A stretch of DNA of 64,000 bases, taken from NCBI RefSeq assembly GCF_036250735.1, contig NZ_CP109430.1:10416001-10480000 (forward strand), read 5' to 3'. The position numbers were made by a program, and so were the translations under genes. Below the pieces are notes generated by a model. The model was not told where the DNA came from. It made no database searches and saw nothing but the letters and a program-made list of their open reading frames with translations. Positions 52,107 through 60,187 of the stretch are shown piece by piece. How positions within the stretch are numbered: position 1 is the first letter of the stretch; each line of letters starts with the position of its first letter. This stretch comes from Streptosporangium sp. NBC_01495. Lineage in GTDB: Bacteria > Actinomycetota > Actinomycetes > Streptosporangiales > Streptosporangiaceae.

Positions 52107-52700
52107 ATGGTGCCCGCGATGACCGCGCCACTCACCGCCCAAACCCGCGACTGCGACCTCATCGACGAGTCGCGGGCCCGCCCGGAGGCGTTCGCGGCGC
52201 TGTTCGACCGCTATTCCGGGATGCTCTACCGGTACGTCTCCCGGCGGCTGGGACCGGAGATCGCCGAAGACCTGGTCGGCGAGACGTTCCTGGTCGCCTT
52301 CGCACGCCGGAGCCACTACGACCTGGCCTACGCCGACGCTCGGCCGTGGCTTTTCGGCATCGCCACCAGACTCGTCTCCCGGCACCACCGCACCGAGGCC
52401 GCCCGTTACCGGGCGCTGCGGCGCAGCCCCGCCGAGGACGTCGCGGAGTCCCCCGACGACCGGGTACTCGCGGGGGTCACCGCCCAGGTGTCCCGCCCGG
52501 CGCTCGCGCGGGCGCTGGCCGGGCTCTCGTCCGGAGACCGCGACGTCCTGCTGCTGGTCGCCTGGAGCGACCTGTCGTACGTGGAGGTCGCCCGAGCGCT
52601 GGACATCCCGATCGGCACCGTACGGTCCCGCCTGAACAGGGCCAGACGGAAGGTACGCGCGGAGTTCGGCGACAGCAATCCGATGCACGAGGAGGAGTGA
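52107..52700 (+). CDS. ECF RNA polymerase sigma factor
   Basis: 197 residues. Region 2: FAALFDRYSGMLYRYVSRRL, GPEIAEDLVGETFLVAFARR. Region 4: LARALAGLSSGDRDVLLLVA, YVEVARALDIPIGTVRSRLNRAR. Starts at 52107 or 52119 are both possible. It lies 2 bp before an LCP-family gene, so the two are co-transcribed; in related species such pairs link sigma factors to membrane-anchored regulators or enzymes. Confidence 0.9.
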   Translation: MVPAMTAPLTAQTRDCDLIDESRARPEAFAALFDRYSGMLYRYVSRRLGPEIAEDLVGETFLVAFARRSHYDLAYADARPWLFGIATRLVSRHHRTEAARYRALRRSPAEDVAESPDDRVLAGVTAQVSRPALARALAGLSSGDRDVLLLVAWSDLSYVEVARALDIPIGTVRSRLNRARRKVRAEFGDSNPMHEEE

Positions 52701-52702
52701 CC

Positions 52703-53797
52703 ATGGACGACCTGACGATGCTCCGCGACCTCGGCCGCGAGCTGGAGCACGAACCGCCCGCCACGCTCGCGCGCCAGCGTGCGCGCCTGCTCGACGCCTC
52801 GGCCGGTTCCCCCCGGGGCCTGGCCCGCACCTCGGCCCGCTCCCGGTGGCGGTTGCCCCGCGCGATGCGCGGCTGGCCGATGCTCGCGCTGGTCGCGGCG
52901 GTGACCGCCGCCGTCACCGTCATTCCCGTCGTGCTCCTGAGCGGGCGCCCGCTCGCCCCCGGTCCGTCCGTGCCGGGCCCGTCGGGAGATCGCCCGTACA
53001 AGCAGGGGGAGGCCCTCAACATCCTGGTGGTCGGGAACGACAGCGAGGCGATCAAACCCGACCAGCGCGAGGCCGCGGGGGCGCGCGCTGACACGATGAT
53101 CCTGCTGCACCTCTCCGCCGACCGGCGGAAGACCCTGGCCGTCAACATCCCCCGGGACTCGATCGTCCGCATTCCCGCCTGCGAGTCCTCGGACGGGACG
53201 GCGGTTCCGGCCAGAACCGACATGATCAACTCGGCGTTCCGCACGGGCGGGCTGTCCTGCGCCTGGAAGACGGTCGAGTCGACCACGGGGATCCACGTCG
53301 ACCACGCGATGGAGATCCGTTTCTCCGGGTTCAAGGGCATGGTCGACGCGCTCGGCGGGGTGGAGGTCACGCTGCCGCGGCCGGTGGACGATCCCAAGGC
53401 GAAGCTGCGGCTGCCCGCGGGAAGGCATCTGCTCAACGGTGAGCAGGCGCTGGGCTTCGTGCGGCTCCGTAACTTCGGAGACGGGACCGATCTGGGGCGG
53501 ATCAAGCGCCAGCAGCATTTCATGAACATGCTGGTCATGAGGGTGAGAGGCATGATGGGCGAACCGGCGGCGCTCTTCGCCTTCCTCACCGAGGTGAAGA
53601 AATCGGTCAGGACCGACGCCGGGCTCGACCTGCGGACGATGTACGCCATCGCCAGCGGCATGGCGGAGCTCAAGCCCGGCTCGGTCACGTTCTCCACGGT
53701 TCCCACCCGTCCGCACCCCGACGATCGCAACCGGCTCGCGTGGAACCAGCCCGCCGCCGAGCGGCTCTTCGCCGCGCTCAGGGACGACGCCGGATGA
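52703..53797 (+). CDS. LytR-CpsA-Psr (LCP) family protein
   Basis: 364 residues. A cytoplasmic N-terminus of about 55 residues is followed by a membrane helix (WPMLALVAAVTAAVTVIPVV) and an extracytoplasmic LCP domain: LNILVVGNDS, ADTMILLHLS, AVNIPRDSIVRIP (catalytic Arg region), and GFVRLRNFGDGTDLGRIKRQ. LCP enzymes attach wall glycopolymers to peptidoglycan. The long cytoplasmic N-terminus (DDLTMLRDLGRELEHEPP) suggests it may also interact with the sigma factor. Confidence 0.92.
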   Translation: MDDLTMLRDLGRELEHEPPATLARQRARLLDASAGSPRGLARTSARSRWRLPRAMRGWPMLALVAAVTAAVTVIPVVLLSGRPLAPGPSVPGPSGDRPYKQGEALNILVVGNDSEAIKPDQREAAGARADTMILLHLSADRRKTLAVNIPRDSIVRIPACESSDGTAVPARTDMINSAFRTGGLSCAWKTVESTTGIHVDHAMEIRFSGFKGMVDALGGVEVTLPRPVDDPKAKLRLPAGRHLLNGEQALGFVRLRNFGDGTDLGRIKRQQHFMNMLVMRVRGMMGEPAALFAFLTEVKKSVRTDAGLDLRTMYAIASGMAELKPGSVTFSTVPTRPHPDDRNRLAWNQPAAERLFAALRDDAG

Positions 53798-53973
53798 GCC
53801 GTGGAGCTTCTCGCACCGGGGTGCGCGTCCCATGCCAGAGGGGCACAAAAGCGCATGAAAGGGGTATTCGTTCCGAATGGGGCTCGGTGTGAGTCTTGAG
53901 GATCGACGTGGTTCGGCTTTCCGGAAAAAAGGTGATATCTCCGTCGAATCATCCGCACGTCATGGGAGAACCC

Positions 53974-54213
53974 ATGTCCGTTGCCCGCTGTATCGCCATC
54001 GTCGTCCTCGTCGCCTCCGTGGTGACGCTCGCCGCGCCGGTCGCGTCCGCAGCTCTCATTCCGCCCCAGCCCCCCTCGATGGACGGGTATCTGTCCACCG
54101 GGAGGACCACCGTCAAGCACGGCGACACCACGGAGACCTGGAGCTGGGGGCCCGGTTACGAGAGCTACCAGTCCTCCCAGAGCAGTTCGCGGCAGTTCGT
54201 CGAGTGCTGGTAG
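53974..54213 (+). CDS. small secreted protein, unknown
   Basis: 79 residues. Signal peptide (SVARCIAIVVLVASVVTLAA, cleavage near ASA), then a short hydrophilic mature part (DGYLSTGRTTVKHGDTTETW, SSQSSSRQFVECW) of about 50 residues. The ATG follows GGGAGAACCC. No family recognised. Upstream AT-rich sequence near 53930 may carry its promoter. Confidence 0.6.
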   Translation: MSVARCIAIVVLVASVVTLAAPVASAALIPPQPPSMDGYLSTGRTTVKHGDTTETWSWGPGYESYQSSQSSSRQFVECW

Positions 54214-54537
54214 CCGGGCTAGGTTTCAGGCCCGTACCTGACCCCGGGCCCGAGCCGGAGCGTTTCAGGCCCCGAACGAGAGGTCGACCCCGAGCCGGGC
54301 CCTGAACCCGGTCCCGAGCTCGATCCCGGGCCTGAAACCGAGTCCGGGCCTGAAACCGAGTCCGGGCCTGAAACCGAGCCCGGTCCCGAGCCTGGCCCCA
54401 AGTCCGGCGCCGGGGGCTCGCCCGTGAGGGCGTTCACCGGCGGAATCCCTCTTCGCCGGTGGACGGATCGCGGACTGCGGGACCGGGCCCCGGTCACGAT
54501 TCGCGGACGGGTTTTCGCGCGAGCCTCTCCGGCCGGG
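54214..54537. other. intergenic region with 18-bp repeats
   Basis: 324 bp of GGGCC/GAGC-rich sequence containing three tandem CCGGGCCTGAAACCGAGT units at 54326-54379 and degenerate copies around them. Open frames through it are repetitive (SGPDSVSGPDSV) and are not credible genes. Confidence 0.5.
54326..54379. repeat. three 18-bp tandem repeats
   Basis: CCGGGCCTGAAACCGAGT, three tandem units (last base differs in the third). Degenerate copies flank them. An 18-bp unit keeps frame, but there is no gene to benefit. Confidence 0.8.
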
Positions 54538-55323
54538 TTACAGGACCTTGCCGGAGGAGGCGGTCCAGGTGTTGCACGACTTCGGGTTTCCGGAGGCGTA
54601 GCCCCGCTTCGCCCAGGAGACCAGGGTGGAGCCCTTGCCGTACAGGCTTTCCTTGCCCTTGGTGTCGCCGTCTGTCCTCATCAGGTTCAGCATGCGGCCC
54701 AGGTCCTTGGCCGGGTAGCCCAGGGTGGACCAGACGCTCTTCGCGGTCACCCCGGCCAGGCACTTCGACTGCATGCCGTAGCGGCGATACTGCTCGGCGG
54801 CCTCGGGTCTCGTGTCGTAGTGCAGCGCGGCGTTCCCCTCCGCGATGTCGACCATGTTCATCACGTGGTGGCCGTACGCGGCGCTCAGCTTGGCGAAGAT
54901 GTCGAGGTCGCTGGAGGACTTGGTCCAGTCCGGGCGGATCTGCACGTCGAACCAGGCCCGGCCGCCGCAGTAGGAGACGTCCGACTTGGGATAGCGCGTC
55001 TCATGGGTGCACGGGTCCTCGATCCTGTCCTTCAGGTCGAACTGGACCGGCACGTACGGCAGGTTGGCCTCCTTGAGGTAGGAACCCCAGGTCGTCTCCA
55101 GACACGCGACGATCGCCTTGACGTGCTTGGAGACCGAGGCCGTGGTCTTGCCCTTGGGAGGTCTCTTGGCACATGCCGCGTCGGGCAGCTTTCCGGCGCC
55201 GTAGAGATCGTTGTTGGTCAGGACGGAGGCGTTCTCGATCGGATATGCGGCGGCGGCGGTGGCCGTACCGGAGAGCAGCAGGACGGACGCGCCGGCCGCT
55301 GCCATGATCATTCGAATCTTCAT
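54538..55323 (-). CDS. secreted neutral-zinc-metallopeptidase-like protein lacking the HE motif
   Basis: 261 residues. Signal peptide (KIRMIMAAAGASVLLLSGTA..AAA). The body has the layout of YpfJ-type neutral zinc metallopeptidases: early LYGAGKLP, YCGG, AAYGHHVMNM around 148-157, and MQSKCLAGVTAKSVW (normally xQADCFAG). In active members the helix reads HEYGHH; here the first His and Glu are both Ala (SAAYGHH), and the late D is K, so it is probably inactive as a protease. Cys residues suggest disulphides. It may be a binding or structural protein. Confidence 0.7.
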   Translation of the reverse strand: MKIRMIMAAAGASVLLLSGTATAAAAYPIENASVLTNNDLYGAGKLPDAACAKRPPKGKTTASVSKHVKAIVACLETTWGSYLKEANLPYVPVQFDLKDRIEDPCTHETRYPKSDVSYCGGRAWFDVQIRPDWTKSSSDLDIFAKLSAAYGHHVMNMVDIAEGNAALHYDTRPEAAEQYRRYGMQSKCLAGVTAKSVWSTLGYPAKDLGRMLNLMRTDGDTKGKESLYGKGSTLVSWAKRGYASGNPKSCNTWTASSGKVL

Positions 55324-55673
55324 GATCGCCGACATTAGGGGAAATACCCGCAGTCGGTAAATATCCGGCGAGCTTCTGGAATTCACTTGGAACAAAGGGT
55401 TTTGTTTCCGGAAGAAACAATCGTCGATCACCGGTCAACCAGGTGGTACACAGCCCGAGCGAGGCCGTGCTCAGATGATGGCACCAGCCGTGGCTCAGGT
55501 CACTCTCTCGGCGCAGGCCCGAACTGGTCATTTCTTGGAAGCACGTCGTCATCCCTCGGGGGCGATCCAGCCCGGTGGCCTTAGCGTCGAACGATGAAGA
55601 TCGACGTGGTGCCGCCCCGCCCGGACGGAGAGGCGGCCCTGATACGCCGGGTCATGGCCGATCGAGCGGACGC
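55324..55673. other. intergenic region with lower GC
   Basis: About 350 bp. The first 150 bp are AT-richer (AAATATCCGG, CAAAGGGTTTTGTTTCCGG) and probably hold the promoter of the upstream secreted protein gene. A 28-codon frame at 55593-55676 overlaps the next start but lacks a ribosome-binding site. Confidence 0.35.
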
Positions 55674-56462
55674 ATGAGCCGCGCCGGGAACGGGCGGTAC
55701 GGCGCCGGTTCGTTTCCTCACACCCGGGATGAGCTTTCCCAGGACGAAATACTCCATGGCGACGCGTCCAGGAGCCGGCGAGCCTGGGGTGAGCCGTCGC
55801 GGCGCGTACCGTCCCAGGGCGGGCCGCCCGGGGGACAGGTCGTGGTGCTCGCCAAGGAACCGGTGCCCGGGGAGGTCAAGACCGGGCTGATCCCGCCCTT
55901 CACCGCGCGTGAGGCCGCCGCGCTGGCCGCCGCCGCCCTTGAGGACACGTTGCGCGCGGTCGCCCGCGTCCCGGTCGCCCGGCGCGTGCTCGCGCTCGAC
56001 GGTGCCCCGGGTCCCTGGCTTCCCCACGGGTTCACGGTGCTGCCGCAGCGTGGGGACGGGCCGGACGAGCGGCTCGCCGCGGCCTTCGACGACGCCCACC
56101 GGCTCCTGCCCGTGCCCGTCGTGCTGATCGGCACGGACACCCCGCAGGTCACCCCGGACATGCTGGCCTATGCCCTGTCCATGCTCAGCGCCTACGACGC
56201 GGTGTTCGGCCCGGCGGCGGACGGCGGATCCTGGCTTCTCGGGCTGCGCGTTCCCGACCCCGGCCTTCTGCTAGGCGTCCCGATGTCGGAGCCGACCACC
56301 GGCGAGGTCCAGCTGCGGAGGCTGGGGGAAGCCGGGTTGAGCGTCGCCCTGATGCCCCGCCTCACCGACGTGGACACCGCGGCGGACGCGTTCGTCGTGG
56401 CCGCGCAGGCCCCGCGATCCTTCTTCGCCGCCGCCCTCGCCAGGATGAGCGCGCTTCGGTGA
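55674..56462 (+). CDS. DUF2064/TIGR04282-type glycosyltransferase-like protein
   Basis: 262 residues. The fold is that of small nucleotide-diphosphosugar transferases: VVVLAKEPVPGEVKTGLIPP (normally PGxVKTRL), VVLIGTDTPQVTPDML, and FGPAADGGSWLLGL. The first 50 residues are a non-conserved extension, so translation may begin later, nearer residue 50. The arginine of KTRL is replaced by Gly. The family has been linked to arsenosugar or glycolipid synthesis, but the role here is unknown. Confidence 0.8.
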   Translation: MSRAGNGRYGAGSFPHTRDELSQDEILHGDASRSRRAWGEPSRRVPSQGGPPGGQVVVLAKEPVPGEVKTGLIPPFTAREAAALAAAALEDTLRAVARVPVARRVLALDGAPGPWLPHGFTVLPQRGDGPDERLAAAFDDAHRLLPVPVVLIGTDTPQVTPDMLAYALSMLSAYDAVFGPAADGGSWLLGLRVPDPGLLLGVPMSEPTTGEVQLRRLGEAGLSVALMPRLTDVDTAADAFVVAAQAPRSFFAAALARMSALR

Positions 56463-56633
56463 ACGGAGTCCCGGAAGGCCGCGCGAACGGAGCCCGGGAG
56501 GCCGCGGTCGACGGGGCCTGGAAGCTGGGCTCGGAACCGGGGCTCAGAACCGGGGGCTGATAACGGACCTGGAAGCGGGACCTGGAAGCTGGGCTCGGAA
56601 CCGGGGTCTGAAAAACGGGCCTGGAAGCGGGGG

Positions 56634-57920
56634 CTAGAAAAGTGTCGGGGTGGTTTCCTCGCCCGTGCGCTCCAGCTCGCCTGGTTCGAAGAGCCGGATC
56701 ACGCCGTACGTGCCGTCGTACCCGGGTTCCCGGATCACCTCGCCGCGGCGCAGCCGTTCGACGGCCTCCGCGAGCGGCGGTGAGTGGGCCGCGATGTCGT
56801 CGACCGGCACGTCCTCCAGGATCCCCAGCTCGGGACCCAGGACGGCGGTGAGCCTGTCGACCTCCTTGAGGACCTTCTTGCTCTTCGACCCCACGCCGAG
56901 GATCTCGCCCACGATCTCCGGCAGCGGTACGAGGCTGCGAAAGCCCGCGACGCCCTCCGGCCGGAAACCGTCAGGCCGGTCGGCCAGATCCTGGACCCGG
57001 CTCAGCACGCCCACCGTGAGCGGTTTCCCGCACACGGGGCAGATCCCGTCGCGCCCGCGCGTCTCCTCGGGGCCCATCCGGATGTCGCACCCGCGGTGCC
57101 CGTCGACGTGGTACTTGCCCTCCTCGGGGAAGAACTCGGTCGTTCCCGCGTACCCGGTCCCGGTCTGGAGCGCTCGCAGGACGGCGAAGTAGTCGAGGTC
57201 GGTCTCGAACACCGTGGTCTCGCGGCCGACCATGGGCGGCGAGTGGGCGTCGGAGTGGCTGACCAGCCGATAACGGTCGAGGGCGGAGACCCGCCAGTTC
57301 ATGGCCGGGTCGCTGGACAGCCCGGTCTCCAGCGCGAAGATGTGCTCGGAGAGCTCGCCGTAGCACTCCTCGATCGTGTCGAACCCGGACTTCGAACCGA
57401 AGACGCCGAACCACGGCGTCCAGACGTGGGCGGGTACCAGATAGGCGCCGTCGCCGCTGCTCAGGGTGATCTCCAGCAGGGCGCGGGAGTCCAGGCCGAG
57501 GATGGGCCGCCCGTCCGCGCTCAGGTTACCGATCCGGTCGAGCCTGGCGTTGAACGCCGCGGCCTCGTCGAAGCCCGGCATGTAGACCAGGTGGTGGATC
57601 TTGCGGGTGCGTTCGCCGCGCCGGTAGATCGTGGAGATCTCCGTGGACAGCATGAACCGCACCTGGCCGGGGACCACACCGGCGGGCGGCGGTCCGAGGG
57701 CCTCCAGGTCGATCTCCTCACGCAGCCGGAACAGCCCCGGCTCCGCGGGTACGAGGTTCTCGCGTAAGTGCTCGAACCACGTCGGATGTGTGAAATCGCC
57801 GGTGCCCATCAGCGCGACGCCCTTGCGCCGTGCCCACCATGTCAGGTGCTCCAGGTCGCTGTCTCTGCTGCAGGCCCGAGCATATTTCGAGTGAATGTGC
57901 AGGTCAGCATGGAAACGCAT
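56634..57920 (-). CDS. endonuclease Q family protein (PHP domain)
   Basis: 428 residues. PHP metal motifs: FHADLHIHSKYARACS at the N-terminus, GTGDFTHP, LSTEISTIYRR, VPAHVWTPWFG and VSHSDAHSP. CPVCGKPL and a nearby Cys/His form a zinc site that is characteristic of EndoQ. EndoQ cuts DNA next to deaminated bases in archaea and some bacteria. The family resemblance is strong at motif level; nuclease activity is inferred. The upstream 685 bp carry a minisatellite. Confidence 0.85.
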   Translation of the reverse strand: MRFHADLHIHSKYARACSRDSDLEHLTWWARRKGVALMGTGDFTHPTWFEHLRENLVPAEPGLFRLREEIDLEALGPPPAGVVPGQVRFMLSTEISTIYRRGERTRKIHHLVYMPGFDEAAAFNARLDRIGNLSADGRPILGLDSRALLEITLSSGDGAYLVPAHVWTPWFGVFGSKSGFDTIEECYGELSEHIFALETGLSSDPAMNWRVSALDRYRLVSHSDAHSPPMVGRETTVFETDLDYFAVLRALQTGTGYAGTTEFFPEEGKYHVDGHRGCDIRMGPEETRGRDGICPVCGKPLTVGVLSRVQDLADRPDGFRPEGVAGFRSLVPLPEIVGEILGVGSKSKKVLKEVDRLTAVLGPELGILEDVPVDDIAAHSPPLAEAVERLRRGEVIREPGYDGTYGVIRLFEPGELERTGEETTPTLF

Positions 57921-58408
57921 CCATCACATTCTGCCACAGGCCAGAGATGAAGATCAGGAAAGGGAATGAACCGGCCCGGATTATGACGGTCTTCCCATTG
58001 GACGGACCCGCTCCGCACGGCGATGCCGCCGGACGAACCTTCCGCGCACGGCGATCCCGCCGGACGAACCTCCCGCGTACCGGGATCCCATTGGACGGAC
58101 CCGCCCCGCACGGCGATCCCGCCGGACGAACCTTCCGCACACCGGGATCCCGCCGGACGAACCTCCCGCGTACCGGGATCCCGCTGGACGGACCCGCTTC
58201 GCACGGCGATGCCGCCGGATGAACCCTCCGCGCACCGGGATCCCGATCGGGAGAGCGGAACGTCTTCTTCGCCGACGCCGGATCTCCGCCGCGGCCCATC
58301 GCGGAAAGGTTCGACGGCCGTTTGAGGGTTGCCCGCCCGTCGGCCCTGGACCGTCGGCCGTGGGCGAGGAAAAGTCTCCGGGAACGCTTCAACGTAAGTC
58401 TTGAAGAC
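57921..58408. other. intergenic region with minisatellite array
   Basis: About 490 bp, containing the repeat array and short flanks. Long open frames exist on both strands because each 93-bp higher-order unit has 31 codons, but their products are repeats (RTSRVPGSHW) and no ribosome-binding sites are evident. Confidence 0.5.
58000..58247. repeat. minisatellite of eight 31-bp units in a 93-bp higher-order pattern
   Basis: Eight units beginning GGACG or GGATG. Units 1, 4 and 7 share GGACGGACCCGC; units 2, 5 and 8 start GGACGAACC or GGATGAACC and have TTCCGC or CTCCGC; units 3 and 6 have CTCCCGCGTACCGGGATCCC. The order A-B-C repeats every 93 bp. Many units carry the palindrome CGGGATCCCG. Confidence 0.85.
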
Positions 58409-58609
58409 ATGAATACCGACGATGACAAGTCACCCGGGGCGGGATCTGCCGTCCGGCCCCGCGGCCTACGCATGCGACACGGCTCGGCCGATGCGCCGGA
58501 CGGAGTGGATCCGCGCGTTCGCCGGGGCGAGGTCCTGGCCCCACGGCCGTCCAGGACGGGGCACACCACGATCCCGTGCACCACCCACCCGACGGAGGTG
58601 ACCGAGTGA
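58409..58609 (+). CDS. possible small upstream ORF coupled to the MFS gene
   Basis: 66 residues (NTDDDKSPGAGSAVRPRGLR ... TTHPTEVTE), opened by an ATG and closed by a TGA that overlaps the MFS start (GTGA). Third-position GC is high as in real genes, but no strong ribosome-binding site or domain is visible. It could be a small coupled gene or simply the spacer of the MFS transcript. Confidence 0.25.
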   Translation: MNTDDDKSPGAGSAVRPRGLRMRHGSADAPDGVDPRVRRGEVLAPRPSRTGHTTIPCTTHPTEVTE

Positions 58610-60048
58610 CCCCCGCCCCAGCCTCCTGGCGGGAGCTCCTGGGCCCGGAGCATCTCGGAGCCGTGATCGTGATGGCCGGCGGGGTGCTCGTCGGCGCGGT
58701 CAACATCTATCTGGCATCGAGCATGTTGCCCACCGTGGTGGCCGACATCGGCGGCGCGAGTTTCTATGCGTGGAGCATGACGATCTACCTCGTCGCCACG
58801 GTGATCGCGACGATGCTCGTCAGCCGGTTCCTCTCCCGGTGGGGGAACGTCGGCGCCTACCTTCTCGGCTTCGCCGTGTTCATGGTGGGCTCACTGGCCT
58901 GTGCGGCGAGCATGACGATGCCGATGTTGCTGGTCGGCCGTGGAGTCCAGGGACTCGGTGCCGGGTTGCTGTCCGGGCTGGGGTTCGCCGTTATCCGATC
59001 GGCCCTGCCGCGCCGGCTCTGGACACGCGGCAACGCGTTGATGTCGGCGATGTACGGCATCGGAAACTTCGTCGGCCCGGCACTCGGCGGCCTGTTCGCC
59101 CAGTTCGGCTCTTGGCGCCTGGCGTTCGTGCTGATGGCGGTGATCGCGGTGGCGTGCGGCGCGGTCGTTCCCCGCGTGCTGCCCCGCAGCGAACGGAGCG
59201 ACGCGCGGGCGCCGATCCCGATCGTGTCGCTGATGCTGGTCACGGCCGCCACCTTGGCCGTCAGCGTGGCGGGGGTCCTGCCCGGCGCGATGACGAGGGC
59301 GGCCGGCATCGTGGTGGCGCTGCTGCTGGTCGTCGGATTCGTCCTCCATGAGCGGCGCAGCGAACTGCGGGTGTTCCCGCGCACGACCTATCGGGCGGGT
59401 TCACCACTGAAGTGGGTCTACCTGACGCTCGGGCTGCTGGCCTTCGGCGTCGCGGCCGAGTCGTTCCTCCCGCTGTTCGGTCAGCGACTGGCCGGTCTGC
59501 CCCCGGTCGCCGCCGGCTTCTTCGGCGCGGTCATCTCCCTCGGGTGGTCGGTGACCCAGATCGGCAGCTCATCGGCGGTCAGGGAACGCACGGTGCGGCG
59601 GTTGATCGCCATCGGCCCGGTGCTGCTCGCGCTCGGCTTTCTCGCTCAGGGGCTGCTACAGCGCGAGAGCGTGCCGATCTGGCTGGTGGCCATCTGGGTG
59701 CCGGTGCTGTTCGTCGCCGGTTCGGGCATCGGTATCGCCTACCCGCACCTGTCCGTGGCCGCGATGGCCAGCACCCCGGACCCGGAGGAAGGAAGGCAGG
59801 CGGCCGCGGCGATCGCCACCGTGACGACGATGTCGACCGCGTTCGGCACGGCGGTCGCCGGAGTCCTGGTCAACCTGGGCGGACGGTCGATGCTCGACTC
59901 GGCCCGATACCTGCTGTTTGGATTCGCGATCATCTGCGCGATCGGGATCGTCACCGCCCGCGCCGCGACTCGTTCGAGCCGACCGGGGCCCTCCTTGTCC
60001 GAGCCCTCCTCGTCCGAGCCGTCCGAGCCGTCCGGCCGCACCCGCTGA
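58606..60048 (+). CDS. MFS transporter (DHA2-like)
   Basis: 480 residues with about 14 membrane segments. VVADIGGASFYAWSMTIYLV and LLVGRGVQGLGAGLLSGLGF correspond to the DHA2-type drug:H+ antiporter motifs. The GTG start follows GGAGGTGACCGA. It ends in a Ser/Glu/Pro-rich tail (SEPSSSEPSEPSG). It precedes a P450-ferredoxin pair and may export the oxidised product or a related metabolite. Confidence 0.9.
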   Translation: MTPAPASWRELLGPEHLGAVIVMAGGVLVGAVNIYLASSMLPTVVADIGGASFYAWSMTIYLVATVIATMLVSRFLSRWGNVGAYLLGFAVFMVGSLACAASMTMPMLLVGRGVQGLGAGLLSGLGFAVIRSALPRRLWTRGNALMSAMYGIGNFVGPALGGLFAQFGSWRLAFVLMAVIAVACGAVVPRVLPRSERSDARAPIPIVSLMLVTAATLAVSVAGVLPGAMTRAAGIVVALLLVVGFVLHERRSELRVFPRTTYRAGSPLKWVYLTLGLLAFGVAAESFLPLFGQRLAGLPPVAAGFFGAVISLGWSVTQIGSSSAVRERTVRRLIAIGPVLLALGFLAQGLLQRESVPIWLVAIWVPVLFVAGSGIGIAYPHLSVAAMASTPDPEEGRQAAAAIATVTTMSTAFGTAVAGVLVNLGGRSMLDSARYLLFGFAIICAIGIVTARAATRSSRPGPSLSEPSSSEPSEPSGRTR

Positions 60049-60187
60049 GGCGGGGCTCGCGACCGACCCCGGGCAGGTCGCGATCATGCCAGTCATTCCG
60101 GGGGAAACGCTCGACCCGGGTTTTCCAGCGCCTGTTCGGCGAACGCCCGCAATCACCTGACGACCGCATTCGATGTGAGGAGATTCC

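Noticed and set aside
54219..54497. 92-codon frame with SGPDSV repeats
   Set aside because: Product is just the translation of the 18-bp tandem repeats; no start signal.
55593..55676. 28-codon frame (KIDVVPPRPDGEAALIRRVM) overlapping the DUF2064 start by ATGA
   Set aside because: No ribosome-binding site and no recognisable domain; could be a leftover of a previous gene but support is too weak to call.
58000..58247. Regular repeat array considered as CRISPR
   Set aside because: Units are contiguous with no unique spacers, and differ by internal substitutions; no cas genes nearby. It is a minisatellite.
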